DNA of 49,852 bases, taken from Burkholderiales bacterium. Lineage in GTDB: Bacteria; Pseudomonadota; Gammaproteobacteria; Burkholderiales; Burkholderiaceae_C. Below the pieces are notes generated by a model, which saw only the letters and a program-made list of their open reading frames with translations, had not been told where the DNA came from and searched no databases. Both the position numbers and the translations under genes were made by a program. Within the stretch, counting starts at the first letter, position 1; each line of letters opens with the position of its first letter. This document shows positions 18,241-28,023 of this stretch, in pieces. The DNA lies in assembly GCA_027484405.1 (NCBI GenBank), contig JAIXTA010000099.1:1-49852 (forward strand), given 5' to 3'.

Positions 18241-19146
18241 ATGAAGAACATCCCGCAGTCGTTCTCGATCAAGTTGACCCTCGCCGCCGCCGCGCTGGCC
18301 GGCGCCTTTGCGGCCGCACCCGCCCATGCCGTGGGGCGACTCGCAGATGTGGACGTGATCGATCGTGACACGGGCCGCGAGCTGCCGGTCTATCAGCACC
18401 GCGGCCGCTGGTACGTGGAAGGCACGCCGGGCAGCCGCTATGCCATCTCGGTGCGCAACACGCGCGGCGAGCGCGTGCTGGCGGTGATGTCGGTCGATGG
18501 CGTGAACGTGGTCACAGGCGACACGGCTGCGCCCGATCAGGATGGCTACGTGTTCTCGCCCTACCAGCAGGCGCAGATCCTGGGCTGGCGCAAGAGTGAT
18601 TCGCGCATTGCGCAGTTCGTGTTCACGTCCCTGCCCGACAGCTATGCCGCGCGCACCGGCCGGCCGGACAACGTCGGCGTGATCGGCGTGGCGCTGTTTC
18701 GCGAGCAGGCCCCGCGCTGGGAGCCGCCGGTGAGCACCGCGCCCGCTGTGCCACCCAACCCCGCCCCATGGTTTGAAGGCCGTGGCGGCGCGGCCAAGCC
18801 GGGCGCAGCGGCGGAGTCTGCGCCGTCCTCCCCCAGTGCAGACGCCGCCCGCAGCCCGGAAGCCTCCGCCATGAACAAGGGCTTCGGCGCGCCGGCACCG
18901 CAGCGTCAGGAGCGCCTGGGCACTGGCCATGGCGCCAGCGAGTACTCCTACGCCGGCCGCACCAGCTTCGAGCGCGCCAGCCGCCGCCCAGCCGAGGTCA
19001 TCACCATCTATTACGACAGCCGCGAGAACCTGGTCGCGCAGGGCGTGATCCAGCGCCCCTTCTGGCCCAACCCGCCCGCGCAGCCCAACCCCTTCCCGGA
19101 ACAGGCGCGCTACGTGCCGGACCCGCCGCCGCGCTGGTGGCGTTGA
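18241..19146 (+). CDS. Exported protein of unknown function, proline-rich C-terminal half
   Basis: A 301-residue protein with a clear signal peptide (cleavage near APAHA, residue 31). The N-terminal mature domain (about 32-150) contains ELPVYQHRGRWYVEGTPGSRY and IAQFVFTSLPDSYAARTGRP, a compact domain seen in other hypothetical secreted proteins of Burkholderiales. The rest is low-complexity Pro/Ala/Ser followed by a short conserved-looking tail with EVITIYYDSRENLVAQGVI. It likely sits in the periplasm or at the surface. A long hairpin follows the stop. Confidence 0.7.
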   Translation: MKNIPQSFSIKLTLAAAALAGAFAAAPAHAVGRLADVDVIDRDTGRELPVYQHRGRWYVEGTPGSRYAISVRNTRGERVLAVMSVDGVNVVTGDTAAPDQDGYVFSPYQQAQILGWRKSDSRIAQFVFTSLPDSYAARTGRPDNVGVIGVALFREQAPRWEPPVSTAPAVPPNPAPWFEGRGGAAKPGAAAESAPSSPSADAARSPEASAMNKGFGAPAPQRQERLGTGHGASEYSYAGRTSFERASRRPAEVITIYYDSRENLVAQGVIQRPFWPNPPAQPNPFPEQARYVPDPPPRWWR

Positions 19147-19200
19147 GCGGCCGGCCGGCGAATTGCCGGCCCGGTTGGGAGATCAAGGACTGAAAACACA

Positions 19201-19264
19201 ATCCGCGCTTCTGGCGCGGCTCTTGGGGCAAAAGTGCCTGAAGAACCGCACCCAGAGCGCGGAT
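19201..19264. terminator. Long imperfect hairpin, probable bidirectional terminator
   Basis: Outer arms atccgcgct (19201-19209) and agcgcggat (19256-19264) enclose a second near-match gcggctctt/aagaaccgc and an inner ggca/tgcc with loop aaag. ggttttta follows on the plus strand and gtgtttt on the minus strand. It sits between two convergent genes, the natural place for a shared terminator. Confidence 0.65.
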
Positions 19265-19290
19265 TGGTTTTTAGCAGTGGGCCAGTGGAA

Positions 19291-20565
19291 TCAGCTGCGC
19301 AGCGGCGGCGGCAGCCCGCCATTGGCTGCACGCGAAGCCGGCGTGCCGTAGATGCGCTCGAAGAGCGGCGTGGCCATGAGCGTGGTGATGATCGCCATCA
19401 TGGCCATGATGGTGAAGAGCGTCGGCTGGATGATGCCCTTCTGCAGGCCGATGTTCAGGATGATGAGCTCCATCAGGCCGCGTGCGTTCATGAGCGTGCC
19501 GATCGCCAGGGCTTCGCGGTGTGGCTCGCCGTTCAGGCGGGCGGCGGCGTAGCAGCCGAAGCCCTTGCCCACGCAGGCCACCAGGAGCGCGATGCCCGCG
19601 AGCATCCAGAGCTCGGGCGTGTTCACCAGGCCGATCTTCGTGTTCAGGCCCGAGTACGTGAAGAAGGTGGGCAGCAGCAGCACAGTGGTGATGGGGAAGA
19701 TGATCCGGTGCAGCTCCTGGGCAAACTTGCCGCGCGGCATGACCACGCCGAGCACGAAGGCGCCGAACACGGCGTAGAGCTGGATCACGTCGGTGAACCA
19801 GGCGGCCAGCATCAGCAGCATCAGCACGATCGCCAGCGAACTCTCGGAGATGCGGCCGGTGCGCTCGGTCTGCTCGCCGAGGTATCGCAGCAGCGGCCGC
19901 AGGATGTAGAAGCACACCCCCACGAAGGCCAGCCCGCCGCCCAGGGCAAACAGCGCGATCGTCCATTCGCTCTTGAAGCTCGCCAGCACAAAGGCCAGCA
20001 CGCACCAGGCAATGGCGTCATCGATCGAACCCGCGGCCAGCACCAAGGTGCCCAGCGAGGTCTTGGCCAGCCCCTGCTCCAGGATGATGCGCGCCAGCAT
20101 CGGGAAGGCCGTGATAGCCATGGCCGCGCCCAAAAAGAGCATGGCCTGCAGGTCGGTGGTGCGTTCGGCAAACAGGCGGTGGTCGTGCGCGATGAAGTAG
20201 GCGAAGCCCATGCCCAGCACAAAGGGCAGGGCGATGCCGGCAATCGACACCGACGCCGCGCTCTTCTTGCGCGTCTTCAGCAGATCCAGGTCGAACTCCA
20301 CGCCCACCAGGAACATGTAGAGCACGAGCGCCACCTGGCACACCGCGAAGAGGATCGGCTTGCTCTCGGCCGGGAACAGCCAGGCGCTGAACTCCGGGAA
20401 CATCCAGCCCATCAGCGACGGGCCCATCAGCACCCCGGCGATCATCTCGCACACCACCTGCGGCTGGCCGAGCAGGCGCTTGAAGACGATGCCGCAGACG
20501 CGGCAGACGGCCAGGATGAAGGCCATCTGCAGGAAGAACATCACGGAAAGTTCAAACGGGGTCAT
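19291..20565 (-). CDS. Cation:proton antiporter, CPA2 type
   Basis: A 424-residue integral membrane protein with about 12 helices. Conserved CPA features are present: LMGPSLMGWMFP in the second helix, LFLVGVEFD-like MFLVGVEFDLDL, ITAFPMLARIILEQ, the paired acidic residues in AAGSIDDAIAW (ion-binding helix), GAFVLGVVMPRG, and TLMNARGLMELIILNIGLQKG. No C-terminal TrkA domain is present, unlike KefB/KefC. It exchanges Na+ or K+ for H+ across the inner membrane; the ion is not decided by sequence alone. A gap with a hairpin repeat separates it from the halogenase-like gene on the same strand. Confidence 0.9.
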   Translation of the reverse strand: MTPFELSVMFFLQMAFILAVCRVCGIVFKRLLGQPQVVCEMIAGVLMGPSLMGWMFPEFSAWLFPAESKPILFAVCQVALVLYMFLVGVEFDLDLLKTRKKSAASVSIAGIALPFVLGMGFAYFIAHDHRLFAERTTDLQAMLFLGAAMAITAFPMLARIILEQGLAKTSLGTLVLAAGSIDDAIAWCVLAFVLASFKSEWTIALFALGGGLAFVGVCFYILRPLLRYLGEQTERTGRISESSLAIVLMLLMLAAWFTDVIQLYAVFGAFVLGVVMPRGKFAQELHRIIFPITTVLLLPTFFTYSGLNTKIGLVNTPELWMLAGIALLVACVGKGFGCYAAARLNGEPHREALAIGTLMNARGLMELIILNIGLQKGIIQPTLFTIMAMMAIITTLMATPLFERIYGTPASRAANGGLPPPLRS

Positions 20566-20589
20566 GGAGGTTCAAAGCAGAAAAGCAGG

Positions 20590-20698
20590 GGCCACAGATG
20601 GACACAGATGAACACAGACAAGACACCGCATCTGACATGGATCGCTGACGCCCAGGCAGTCGGTTTTCATCTGTGTTCGTCTGTGGCCATCTGTGGCC
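20590..20698. repeat. Inverted intergenic repeat of the CACAGATG type
   Basis: The left arm (20590-20619) and right arm (20668-20698) are complementary with two or three mismatches and are built from ggccacagatg, cacagatgaacacaga units. Such repeats occur between genes in many unrelated bacteria. The transcript would fold into a long hairpin. It may end transcription from the halogenase gene. Confidence 0.7.
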
Positions 20699-20708
20699 AA
20701 AAAGGGTT

Positions 20709-22292
20709 TCAAGCCGCCACGCTCGGCATCATGGCCTTCATCTCCACCTTGGGTGCCGGGCAGAAGCGCGCGAGGAAGTCTTCGTGGCGCGGCAGCGGGG
20801 CCACGGCGCGGGCGATGTCGTTGCGCGTGCTGCTGATGAACTCCTCGAGCTGCGCATCGCTCAGGTGATCGGCCAGCGGGTGGTAGCCCGTGGGTTCGAT
20901 GCCCTGGCCCAGCAGGACCTGCACCCAGCCGGCCTCGGTGAAGAGTTCGTCGCCCTCGCGGAAGAAGCGGCCGTGCTGGCGGAACAGGGCCATGCGGCTG
21001 CGCAGGCCGGGCGGAATCTCCATGCTGCGGCAGCGCTGCCAGAAGGGGGCGTCCGTGCGCTCCACGGCGTGGTAGTGCAGGATCAGGAAGTCGCGGATGC
21101 GCTCGAACTCCCAGGCGCTCTGGCGGTTGAATTCGTCGATTTCGCGCTCGTTCAATGCTGCGGTGGGCCAGAAGGCCAGCAGACGCGAGATGCCGCTCTG
21201 GATCAGGTGGATGCTGGTGCTTTCCAGCGGCTCCATGAAGCCGGAGGCCAGACCCAAGGCCACCACGTTCCGGTTCCAGAACTTGTTGCGCTTGCCGGTC
21301 ACGAACTTCAGCGGCCGCGGTTCGGCGAGCTGCTCGCCATCCAGGTTCTTGAGCAGGAGGGCGGTGGCTTCGTCCTCGCTCATGAACTGGCTGCAGTACA
21401 CATGGCCGTTGCCGGTGCGGTGCTGCAGCGGGATGCGCCACTGCCAGCCCGCGGTGCGGGCGGTGGAGCGGGTGTAGGGCGTGAGCGGGGACGCACTCGC
21501 GCAGGGCACGGCCACGGCGCGGTCGCAAGGCAGCCAGTGGGTCCAGTCCTCGTAGCCGGTCTTGAGCGTCTGCTCGATCAGCAGGCCGCGAAAGCCCGAG
21601 CAGTCGATGAACAGTTCACCGGCAATGCGCGCGCCACTTTCCAGATGCACGGCGGCAATGTCGCCGTTGCCCGCTTGTTCCACGCGGGCGATCTTGCCTT
21701 CATGGCGCTTCACGCCGCGCTGCTCGGCATAGCCGCGCAGAAAGCGCGCATACAGGCCGGCGTCGAAGTGGAAGGCGTAGTTCAGGCCCGACAACGGCGA
21801 CTCCGCCGGGCCGCCGCGCACGAACTTGTTGGCATAGGCCGCCGCACCGCTCGGAAAGAACGCGGCCGTGTCGGAAAAGCCGTGCTTGAGCGCGTGCTTG
21901 AGCCAATAGTGGTGAAAGGAGATCAGCCCGAGATTGCGCCCCATCACGCCAAAGGCATGGATGTAGCGGTGGCCGGGTGCGCGCCAGTTCACGAACTCGA
22001 TGCCCAGCTTGTAGCTGCCCTGCGTGGCCTGGACGAACTCGTTCTCGTCGATGCCCAGGGTCTCGTTGAACAGGCGGATCATCGGGATGGTGGCCTCGCC
22101 CACGCCCACCGTGCCGATCTCCTCGCTTTCCACCAGCTGCACCTGGGTGCCTGGGGGCGCAAGGCGGGCAAGCGCGGCGGCGCACATCCAGCCGGCGGTG
22201 CCGCCGCCCACAATGACGACCTGCTGAACCGCCGCCTGTGCGCCAGCGTGTGCGCCGGCCTGTCCGGCCGGGTGTTCCTGCGTGTGCTGCAT
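20709..22292 (-). CDS. Flavin-dependent tryptophan-halogenase family protein
   Basis: A 527-residue FADH2-dependent halogenase-like enzyme. From ATG 22292 it has a glycine-rich FAD loop VVIVGGGTAGWM (about 25-36), the GVGEATIP motif, Lys95 in SYKLGIEFVNW (the catalytic lysine of PrnA-type enzymes), the halogenase signature WQWRIPLQ, and Glu in FMEPLESTSIHLI. All the hallmark residues are present. Reading from further upstream adds an Arg-rich tail with no homology. No flavin reductase or tryptophan pathway genes are adjacent, so the substrate is unknown. A perfect inverted repeat upstream may be an operator. Confidence 0.9.
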   Translation of the reverse strand: MQHTQEHPAGQAGAHAGAQAAVQQVVIVGGGTAGWMCAAALARLAPPGTQVQLVESEEIGTVGVGEATIPMIRLFNETLGIDENEFVQATQGSYKLGIEFVNWRAPGHRYIHAFGVMGRNLGLISFHHYWLKHALKHGFSDTAAFFPSGAAAYANKFVRGGPAESPLSGLNYAFHFDAGLYARFLRGYAEQRGVKRHEGKIARVEQAGNGDIAAVHLESGARIAGELFIDCSGFRGLLIEQTLKTGYEDWTHWLPCDRAVAVPCASASPLTPYTRSTARTAGWQWRIPLQHRTGNGHVYCSQFMSEDEATALLLKNLDGEQLAEPRPLKFVTGKRNKFWNRNVVALGLASGFMEPLESTSIHLIQSGISRLLAFWPTAALNEREIDEFNRQSAWEFERIRDFLILHYHAVERTDAPFWQRCRSMEIPPGLRSRMALFRQHGRFFREGDELFTEAGWVQVLLGQGIEPTGYHPLADHLSDAQLEEFISSTRNDIARAVAPLPRHEDFLARFCPAPKVEMKAMMPSVAA

Positions 22293-22354
22293 GGCAGCGT
22301 CTCCTCGAACGGCGGGCGGCTGCGTCTGCGCGCAGTCTGCCGGGTGCTTCAAAC

Positions 22355-22371
22355 ATGTAGGTTTACTACAT
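22355..22371. promoter_or_regulatory. Candidate operator upstream of the halogenase gene
   Basis: atgtaggtttactacat is a six-bp perfect inverted repeat around a five-base spacer, 63 bases before the halogenase start and inside a short AT-rich patch. Spacing suits a dimeric regulator, which is not encoded nearby. Confidence 0.45.
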
Positions 22372-22578
22372 CGCCGCACCAAGCGCCCTCGGGGTTGACG
22401 CGCAGTGACGTCGCACCCCGCTGCAGATCCCATCGCGCCACCGCCCGGCCTGGCGATTCACACCCCGGCAGCGCGTTCGCGTGCTGCCGCAGGTTCGCCC
22501 GCCGCGGCGCGTGCGTGCCGATCCGCGAGGGCCGCCCCTACACTGCGCCGTCCCGCCCCCCTGTCACGAGGTTTGCCC

Positions 22579-23160
22579 ATGTGGATGCTGATCGTCGGCC
22601 TGTTCCTGTTTCTCGCCACCCATTCCGTGCGCATCTTTGCCGAGCCCTGGCGGCAGGGCGTGATTGCGCGGCAGGGCGCCAACCAGTTCAAGGTGGCGTA
22701 CTCGCTGGTGTCGCTGGCCGGCTTTCTGCTGATCATCTATGGCTACGGCATGGCGCGGCAGGCGCCGATCGTGCTGTATTCGCCGCCCGTGTTCACCAAG
22801 CACATTGCGGCCTTGTTGACGCTCGTGGCCTTCATCCTGCTCACGGCCGCCTACGTACCGGGCACCAAGCTCAAGGCGGCGGTGAAGCACCCCATGGTGC
22901 TGGGCGTGAAGACCTGGGCCTTTGCGCACCTGCTGGCCAACGGCACCCTGCATGACGTGCTGCTGTTCGGCAGCTTCCTGGTCTGGGCGGTGTTCAGCTT
23001 CCGCGCGGCGCGCAAGCGCGATGCGGCCGATCGCATCAGCTACCCGCCGGGCTCGGCGGCGCGTGATGTGGCCAATGTGCTCATTGCCACGGCGCTGTGG
23101 GCGGGCGTGGCCTTCTACGCACATGGTGCCTGGATCGGCGTGCGGCCCTTCGGCATGTGA
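22579..23160 (+). CDS. NnrU family membrane protein
   Basis: A 193-residue inner-membrane protein with six predicted helices. It begins MWMLIVGLFLFLATHSVRIF and has FKVAYSLVSLAGFLLIIYGYG, HPMVLGVKTWAFAHLLANG and LLFGSFLVWAVFSFRAARKRD, all typical of NnrU. The family was named for a link to nitric oxide reduction genes in Rhodobacter and contains a subset related to isoprenoid ring-modifying enzymes; its reaction is not settled. No denitrification genes are visible here. The in-frame upstream region from 22405 is Ala/Arg-rich and unlike the family, so ATG 22579 is used. Confidence 0.87.
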   Translation: MWMLIVGLFLFLATHSVRIFAEPWRQGVIARQGANQFKVAYSLVSLAGFLLIIYGYGMARQAPIVLYSPPVFTKHIAALLTLVAFILLTAAYVPGTKLKAAVKHPMVLGVKTWAFAHLLANGTLHDVLLFGSFLVWAVFSFRAARKRDAADRISYPPGSAARDVANVLIATALWAGVAFYAHGAWIGVRPFGM

Positions 23161-23364
23161 TTTTTGGCCGAAAAAGAAAGAAAATAGCCAAGCTAAACCG
23201 GGCTTTTCGATTGCTGGATACGCGACAAGTCCGGTTTTGTTGTCAAGCAAATAACTGTCCGAAAATGAACGCTTTCTGAGCGTTCGCGGCCTGGTGCGCC
23301 GTGTGCCGTGCGCGCATCGGGGCCTGCGGCAGGCGCCGTCCGCCACCACCGCCCGGCACCACCG

Positions 23365-24972
23365 TCAGTCCTGCGCGCAGACGCAGTTCTTGCCCGCACC
23401 CTTGGCGGCATACAGGCGCCGGTCGGCCGCGGCAATGAGGCTCTCGGCGGTTTGCGCCTCGGTGCTGCAGGCCACGCCGACGGACACCGTCACCCGCAGG
23501 CCTGGCTGCAGGGCATGCCAGTCGTGCCCGGCCACGGCGGCGCGCAGCTGGTCGAGCAGGGTCTGCCCGGCCGCCAGGCCCGCGGCCGGCAGCAGCAGCG
23601 CAAATTCCTCGCCGCCGAAGCGGGCCACCACGTCGCTGCGGCGGCAGCCCGTGGCCAGCACCTGCGCCAGGGCGCGCAGCACATCGTCGCCCACCAGATG
23701 CCCCAGGCGGTCGTTGATCGCCTTGAAGTCGTCCACATCAATCAATGCCAGGGCCAGCGGCTGCTGCGGGTCGCTGCGCGCCAGCAGCTCGACCAGCTCG
23801 CGGTCGAAATGGCGGCGGTTGAACACGCCGGTCAGGCCGTCTTCATGGCTTTCCTGCTCCAACCGGGCAAAGGCGCGCTCGAGCTGGGCACTGCGCAGGC
23901 GCTGCGCCTCGGCCTCGCGGCGCACCTGGGCCACCTCGTAGCGCAGGTGCAGGTCCTTGAGCTTGCGGTCGGAGCTCTCGTTGAGTGCCGCGCTCTGCAA
24001 CTGATGAAACTGTTCGTAGTGCGCCAGGGCGCGCTCGAACTGCCCCTGCTGCTTGTGCAGCGCGGCCAGCGCCTCGTGGCACAGGGCCTGCTCGGGGCGT
24101 GCGGTCATGTCGGTGGCCACAGCCAGGGCGCGGTCCAGGGTGCGGCCGGCGGCGTCGAGCTCACCCAGGCGGGTCAGCACCCGGCCGAGTGCCGTGAGCG
24201 ACTTCACCCGCCCCATGGCATAGCGGGCCTCCTCGGCCAGGGCGGCGCTGCGCCGCAGGCTGGCCGCAGCGGCCGGCAGGTCGCCGGCAAGTTCCTGCAC
24301 CACGCCGAGGTTGGCCAGCACGCCCGCCTGACCGGCCGGCTGGCCGAGCGCCTCGAAAAGCCGCAGCGATTCATCCAGCGCGGCGCGCGCCGCCTCCAGC
24401 TCGCCGAGGTTCTTGAGGTTGATGCCGATGTTGTTCAGCGTGCTCGCGCTGTTGGCGCGGTCGTCCACGGCGCGGCTGGCGGCCAGGCTCTGCTCGTAGA
24501 ACTGCAGGCCCAGGCGTGGCTCGCCACTCTTGGAGTGCACGATGCCGATCGTGCGCAGGGTCCGGGCCAGCGAGGCCTGGTCGCCGCGGGCCTGGTCGAT
24601 GTCCAGTGCCGCCAGATAGTGCTGCAGTGCGGCGGGGTAGTCGCCCAGGTCGTCGGCCACGAAGCCCAGGCCGCGCAGCGCTTCGGCGCGGCGGGCGTCA
24701 TCACCCAGGTCGAGCGCGGTGTCCATGGCCGCATGCAGGCAGCTCAGGGCCGGGCCGTAGTCGCCGCGGCGCTGCGCGAGGCTGGCCTGCAGCAGCAGGG
24801 CATCGCAATGCAGCTCGGGCAGGCCCGCCGCATGCGCTGCATCGGCCACCGCCTGTGCCGTGTCGGCCGCGCGGTCCGGCTGCTGCGCGGCATCGACGCG
24901 GGCCTGCGCCAGCCGGGCAGCCAGCGCTTCGGCAGCGGTCTGCCGGTCATCGACGGGCACGGGTGTGGACAT
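23365..24972 (-). CDS. TPR-repeat diguanylate cyclase
   Basis: A soluble 535-residue protein. Residues about 30-370 are tetratricopeptide-like helical repeats (for example YPAALQHYLAALDIDQARGD, SASTLNNIGINLKNLGELEA). A short coiled coil precedes the GGDEF domain. The active loop is GGEEF (453-457) with an RxxD inhibition site (RRSD) five residues before it. It therefore makes cyclic-di-GMP, probably under control of a partner or peptide bound by the TPR part. ATG 24972 is chosen since the upstream frame is Arg-rich. The hybrid kinase gene ends 191 bases upstream on the same strand. The TPR-plus-c-di-GMP-domain design recurs in the HD-GYP protein at 35.9 kb. Confidence 0.9.
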   Translation of the reverse strand: MSTPVPVDDRQTAAEALAARLAQARVDAAQQPDRAADTAQAVADAAHAAGLPELHCDALLLQASLAQRRGDYGPALSCLHAAMDTALDLGDDARRAEALRGLGFVADDLGDYPAALQHYLAALDIDQARGDQASLARTLRTIGIVHSKSGEPRLGLQFYEQSLAASRAVDDRANSASTLNNIGINLKNLGELEAARAALDESLRLFEALGQPAGQAGVLANLGVVQELAGDLPAAAASLRRSAALAEEARYAMGRVKSLTALGRVLTRLGELDAAGRTLDRALAVATDMTARPEQALCHEALAALHKQQGQFERALAHYEQFHQLQSAALNESSDRKLKDLHLRYEVAQVRREAEAQRLRSAQLERAFARLEQESHEDGLTGVFNRRHFDRELVELLARSDPQQPLALALIDVDDFKAINDRLGHLVGDDVLRALAQVLATGCRRSDVVARFGGEEFALLLPAAGLAAGQTLLDQLRAAVAGHDWHALQPGLRVTVSVGVACSTEAQTAESLIAAADRRLYAAKGAGKNCVCAQD

Positions 24973-25163
24973 GGGCGCAGGTCGAGTGTGCGGTCCCGGG
25001 CGCGCACGCTTGCGCGCTTGCGGAGTGCCTGGCAGCGTAGCGGCGCCGCGCATGCATGGGAATGGCCGATGCATGCCGTGCATGGGTTGCGCGCCCCGGC
25101 GCTGGCGTGCAGCGCGCGATCGATTGCGCGATTCCCTGCACGATGCGAGACCGGTTGATCCGG

Positions 25164-27818
25164 CTAGCTGGATTCGGCCTGGACGCTGGACACGGCATTG
25201 AGCCACTGCGCCAGCACGGCCAGCAGGCGCTCGGGGTTGATGGGCTTGGCGATGAAGTCGTTCATGCCGGCGTCCTCCGCCTGCTCGCGCTCGGTGTCGA
25301 GCACCGCGGCCGAGAGGGCGATGATCGGCGTGAGCCGCGCGTCGGCACGCTTGCGCAGCTCGCGCGTGGCCACAAAGCCGTTCATGCGCGGCATGTGCAG
25401 ATCCATCAGCACCAGGTCCGGGCGCTCTGCGCTGAAACTGCGCAGGGCATCCTCGCCGTCCACGGCTTCAATGACGTCCATGCCCCAGCCGCGCAGCATC
25501 TCGCGCGCGATCAGCCGGTTCACGCTGTTGTCTTCGACCAGCAGCACGCGGCGGCCGAGCAGCTGATCGGCCGAGGGTACGACCTGCGGGCCGCTGGCCG
25601 CTTCATCCGGCGGAAGCTCCAGCGGCAGATCGACCCAGAACACGCTGCCCTGGCCGGGCGTGCTCTCCAAGCCGACGCCGCCTCCCATGGCCTGGGCCAG
25701 CTCGCGGCAAATTGCCAGGCCGAGCCCCGTGCCGCCGTAGCGCCGGGTGGTGGATTCATCGGCCTGCGAGAAGGGCTCGAACACGCGCTGCACGGCGGCC
25801 GGCTCGATGCCGATGCCGGTGTCGGCCACCGCCAGGCGCAGGCGTGCGCCGCCGACCTGACGCGCCCGCATGCGCACCGCGCCGCGTGGCGTGAACTTCA
25901 TGGCATTGCTCACGAAGTTGGTCAGGATCTGCCGGACCCGGGTGGGGTCACCCACCACCCAGCGCGGCAGCTGGGGTTCGATGGACAGCGACAGCGCCAG
26001 GCCCCGGTCCTGCGCCGCCAGCTCGAAATGGGTGTGCACCGAGGCCAGGATGTCCGGCAGGTCGTAGCGCACCCGTTCCACGGTGAGCTTGCCCGCCTCG
26101 ATTTTGGAGAGGTCGAGGATGTCGCTGATGATCGAGGACAGGGAATCGGCGCTTTCCACGAGCTGGCGCAGGTAGAGCTCGCGCAGGGCGGGGTCCTCGG
26201 TCTGCTGGGCCAGACGGGCCATGCCCACCACGCCGTTGAGCGGCGTACGCAGTTCATGGCTCGTGTTGGCCAGAAAGGCGGTCTTCGCCTGGCTCGCCGC
26301 TTCAGCCGCTTCACGTGCCTGCATCACGGCCTGGATCGCGCGCTTTTCCTCCGTGACATCCACGAAGTTCCAGACCGTGCCGCCCTGCGAGGGATTGGTC
26401 GGGTCGACCACGCCGGCGCGGATGCGCGCGATGAAGGTCGTGCCGTCACGCCGCAGGATCTCGCGCTCGAGGTCAACGCTGTAGCCCTTGGACAGCAGCG
26501 GCCCGACCGTCTGGCCGATCTCCGCATAGGCGGCCTCGCTGGGCCAGATCACCGCGCCGGGCATGCCGATCAGCTCCCCGGTGGGCCAGCCGCACATGCG
26601 TTCGAACTCGGGGTTGACGTACTGGAAGGTCCGGTCGCGCGTGAAGGCGATGCCCGTGGACGCGTTGTTGAGGATGGCGTTCTGCTCGAGGCGGATGCGT
26701 TCGGTATGCGTGACGTCGCGCCCGTTGGCGATCAGATAGCGGGCGTCGCCCATGTCAAAGATCTGCACGGCCAGTTGGACGAAACGCAGTTCGCCGGACT
26801 TGGTCCTCAGGCGCATGACGTAGTCTCGAAACTCGCGGGCGCGCAGCAGATGCTGACGCACCGATTCGGCCTCGGAGGCGTCCTGCCAGATTTCCAGCTC
26901 GTAGGGTGTTTTCCCCAGGGCCTCCGCAGCCGAGAAGCCGGTGATGCGCTCGAAGGCCTCGTTGACGATGACATAGACGGCGGTCTTGAGGTCCTGAACG
27001 GCCACGAGATCCGGCGTGTTCTGGATGACCTTGGACAGCAGCACCTCGGAGTCGCGCACCCGGCGCGCGGCCTCCTCCGAGTCGGTGATGTCCATGTAGG
27101 CCAGCTGCAGGGCCGGCCCGTCGGGCAGCATGATCTTGACGCTGGTGCCGCGGGCGCGGCGCACTTGGCCGTTGGGCCGGAGAATGTCAAATTCGTCGAT
27201 CGGGTTCACGAAACCGATGGGCGCGGTCATCACCTGCTGGACCCGGGCGGCGGCCTTCGCGCGCAGTTCGGGGAGCAGGAAACTCATGACCGAGCGTCCC
27301 ACCAGCTCGTCGGCACGGCTCACACCGAACAGCGCTGCGGTCGCCGGATTGGCTTCGAGGATCACGCCGCCGCGGTGCACCATGAGTGCCACGGGCACGG
27401 TCTCGTTCATCGCCCGCAGGCGCTGCTCGCTGGCCTGCAGCACGCGTTGCTGGCGACGCGCATGGCTGATGTCACGGCCCACGCCGATGTAGCCGGTGAA
27501 TCGACCTGCTGCGTCGAACTGCGGCAGCCCGGAGATCTGGAACTCGACCTCCGTGCCGTCGGGCCGCCGGCTCACATACACGAAGTCGCGAAACGGCAGA
27601 TGCCCGTGCAGTGTGGCTTCATGGTCCGCCCAGAATTCCGGCGTGGCCGGCGCAATCTCCCAGCGGCGTCGACCGAGCATGGTTTCGTGCGGTACGCCCG
27701 TCACGCGCTCGAAGGTGGGCGACAGCCAGGTCAGGCGATGCTCGACGTCCGACTCCCAAAGCCAGTCCGTGCTGAATTGCAGCAACTGTTCCAGACGTTG
27801 GCTGAGGAGCTTGGACAT
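25164..27818 (-). CDS. Hybrid sensor histidine kinase with four PAS domains and a receiver
   Basis: A soluble 884-residue kinase with no membrane helix. Four PAS/PAC units fill about 1-500 (for example [32 protein letters not shown]). HisKA follows, with the phospho-acceptor His in [17 protein letters not shown]. The HATPase domain has N-box [10 protein letters not shown]1 DTGIGI and G2 GGTGLGLAI. The receiver at about 755-875 has its phospho-aspartate in [15 protein letters not shown]. An internal sensor of redox, light or a small molecule is inferred from the PAS domains. No HPt or separate response regulator is encoded nearby, except the GGDEF protein downstream, which has no receiver. Confidence 0.93.
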   Translation of the reverse strand: MSKLLSQRLEQLLQFSTDWLWESDVEHRLTWLSPTFERVTGVPHETMLGRRRWEIAPATPEFWADHEATLHGHLPFRDFVYVSRRPDGTEVEFQISGLPQFDAAGRFTGYIGVGRDISHARRQQRVLQASEQRLRAMNETVPVALMVHRGGVILEANPATAALFGVSRADELVGRSVMSFLLPELRAKAAARVQQVMTAPIGFVNPIDEFDILRPNGQVRRARGTSVKIMLPDGPALQLAYMDITDSEEAARRVRDSEVLLSKVIQNTPDLVAVQDLKTAVYVIVNEAFERITGFSAAEALGKTPYELEIWQDASEAESVRQHLLRAREFRDYVMRLRTKSGELRFVQLAVQIFDMGDARYLIANGRDVTHTERIRLEQNAILNNASTGIAFTRDRTFQYVNPEFERMCGWPTGELIGMPGAVIWPSEAAYAEIGQTVGPLLSKGYSVDLEREILRRDGTTFIARIRAGVVDPTNPSQGGTVWNFVDVTEEKRAIQAVMQAREAAEAASQAKTAFLANTSHELRTPLNGVVGMARLAQQTEDPALRELYLRQLVESADSLSSIISDILDLSKIEAGKLTVERVRYDLPDILASVHTHFELAAQDRGLALSLSIEPQLPRWVVGDPTRVRQILTNFVSNAMKFTPRGAVRMRARQVGGARLRLAVADTGIGIEPAAVQRVFEPFSQADESTTRRYGGTGLGLAICRELAQAMGGGVGLESTPGQGSVFWVDLPLELPPDEAASGPQVVPSADQLLGRRVLLVEDNSVNRLIAREMLRGWGMDVIEAVDGEDALRSFSAERPDLVLMDLHMPRMNGFVATRELRKRADARLTPIIALSAAVLDTEREQAEDAGMNDFIAKPINPERLLAVLAQWLNAVSSVQAESS

Positions 27819-28023
27819 GGGCGGGCGCAAATGGAATTGCGAATGATTCTAGGGGGCTGTACGGCGCCCGGTGCAGGACCACGCCTGCCGCCGAACCCTG
27901 TCGCCTGCGCGTTGCAACGCGGCCTGCGCTGCTTGCGCAGTGCGCAGGCTTCTGTCCTGCATCAAGACCTCAGCGCGCCGCCCGACCTAAGGTTGATCAG
28001 AGCACCGCCACGAGGAGACACCG

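Noticed and set aside
19234-20868. A 544-codon plus-strand frame opposite the antiporter
   Set aside because: Hydrophilic, repetitive antisense product; the antiporter on the minus strand has clear membrane helices and motifs.
20673-22955. A 760-codon plus-strand frame opposite the halogenase gene
   Set aside because: Antisense shadow with no recognisable domain, crossing the operator and the start of the NnrU gene.
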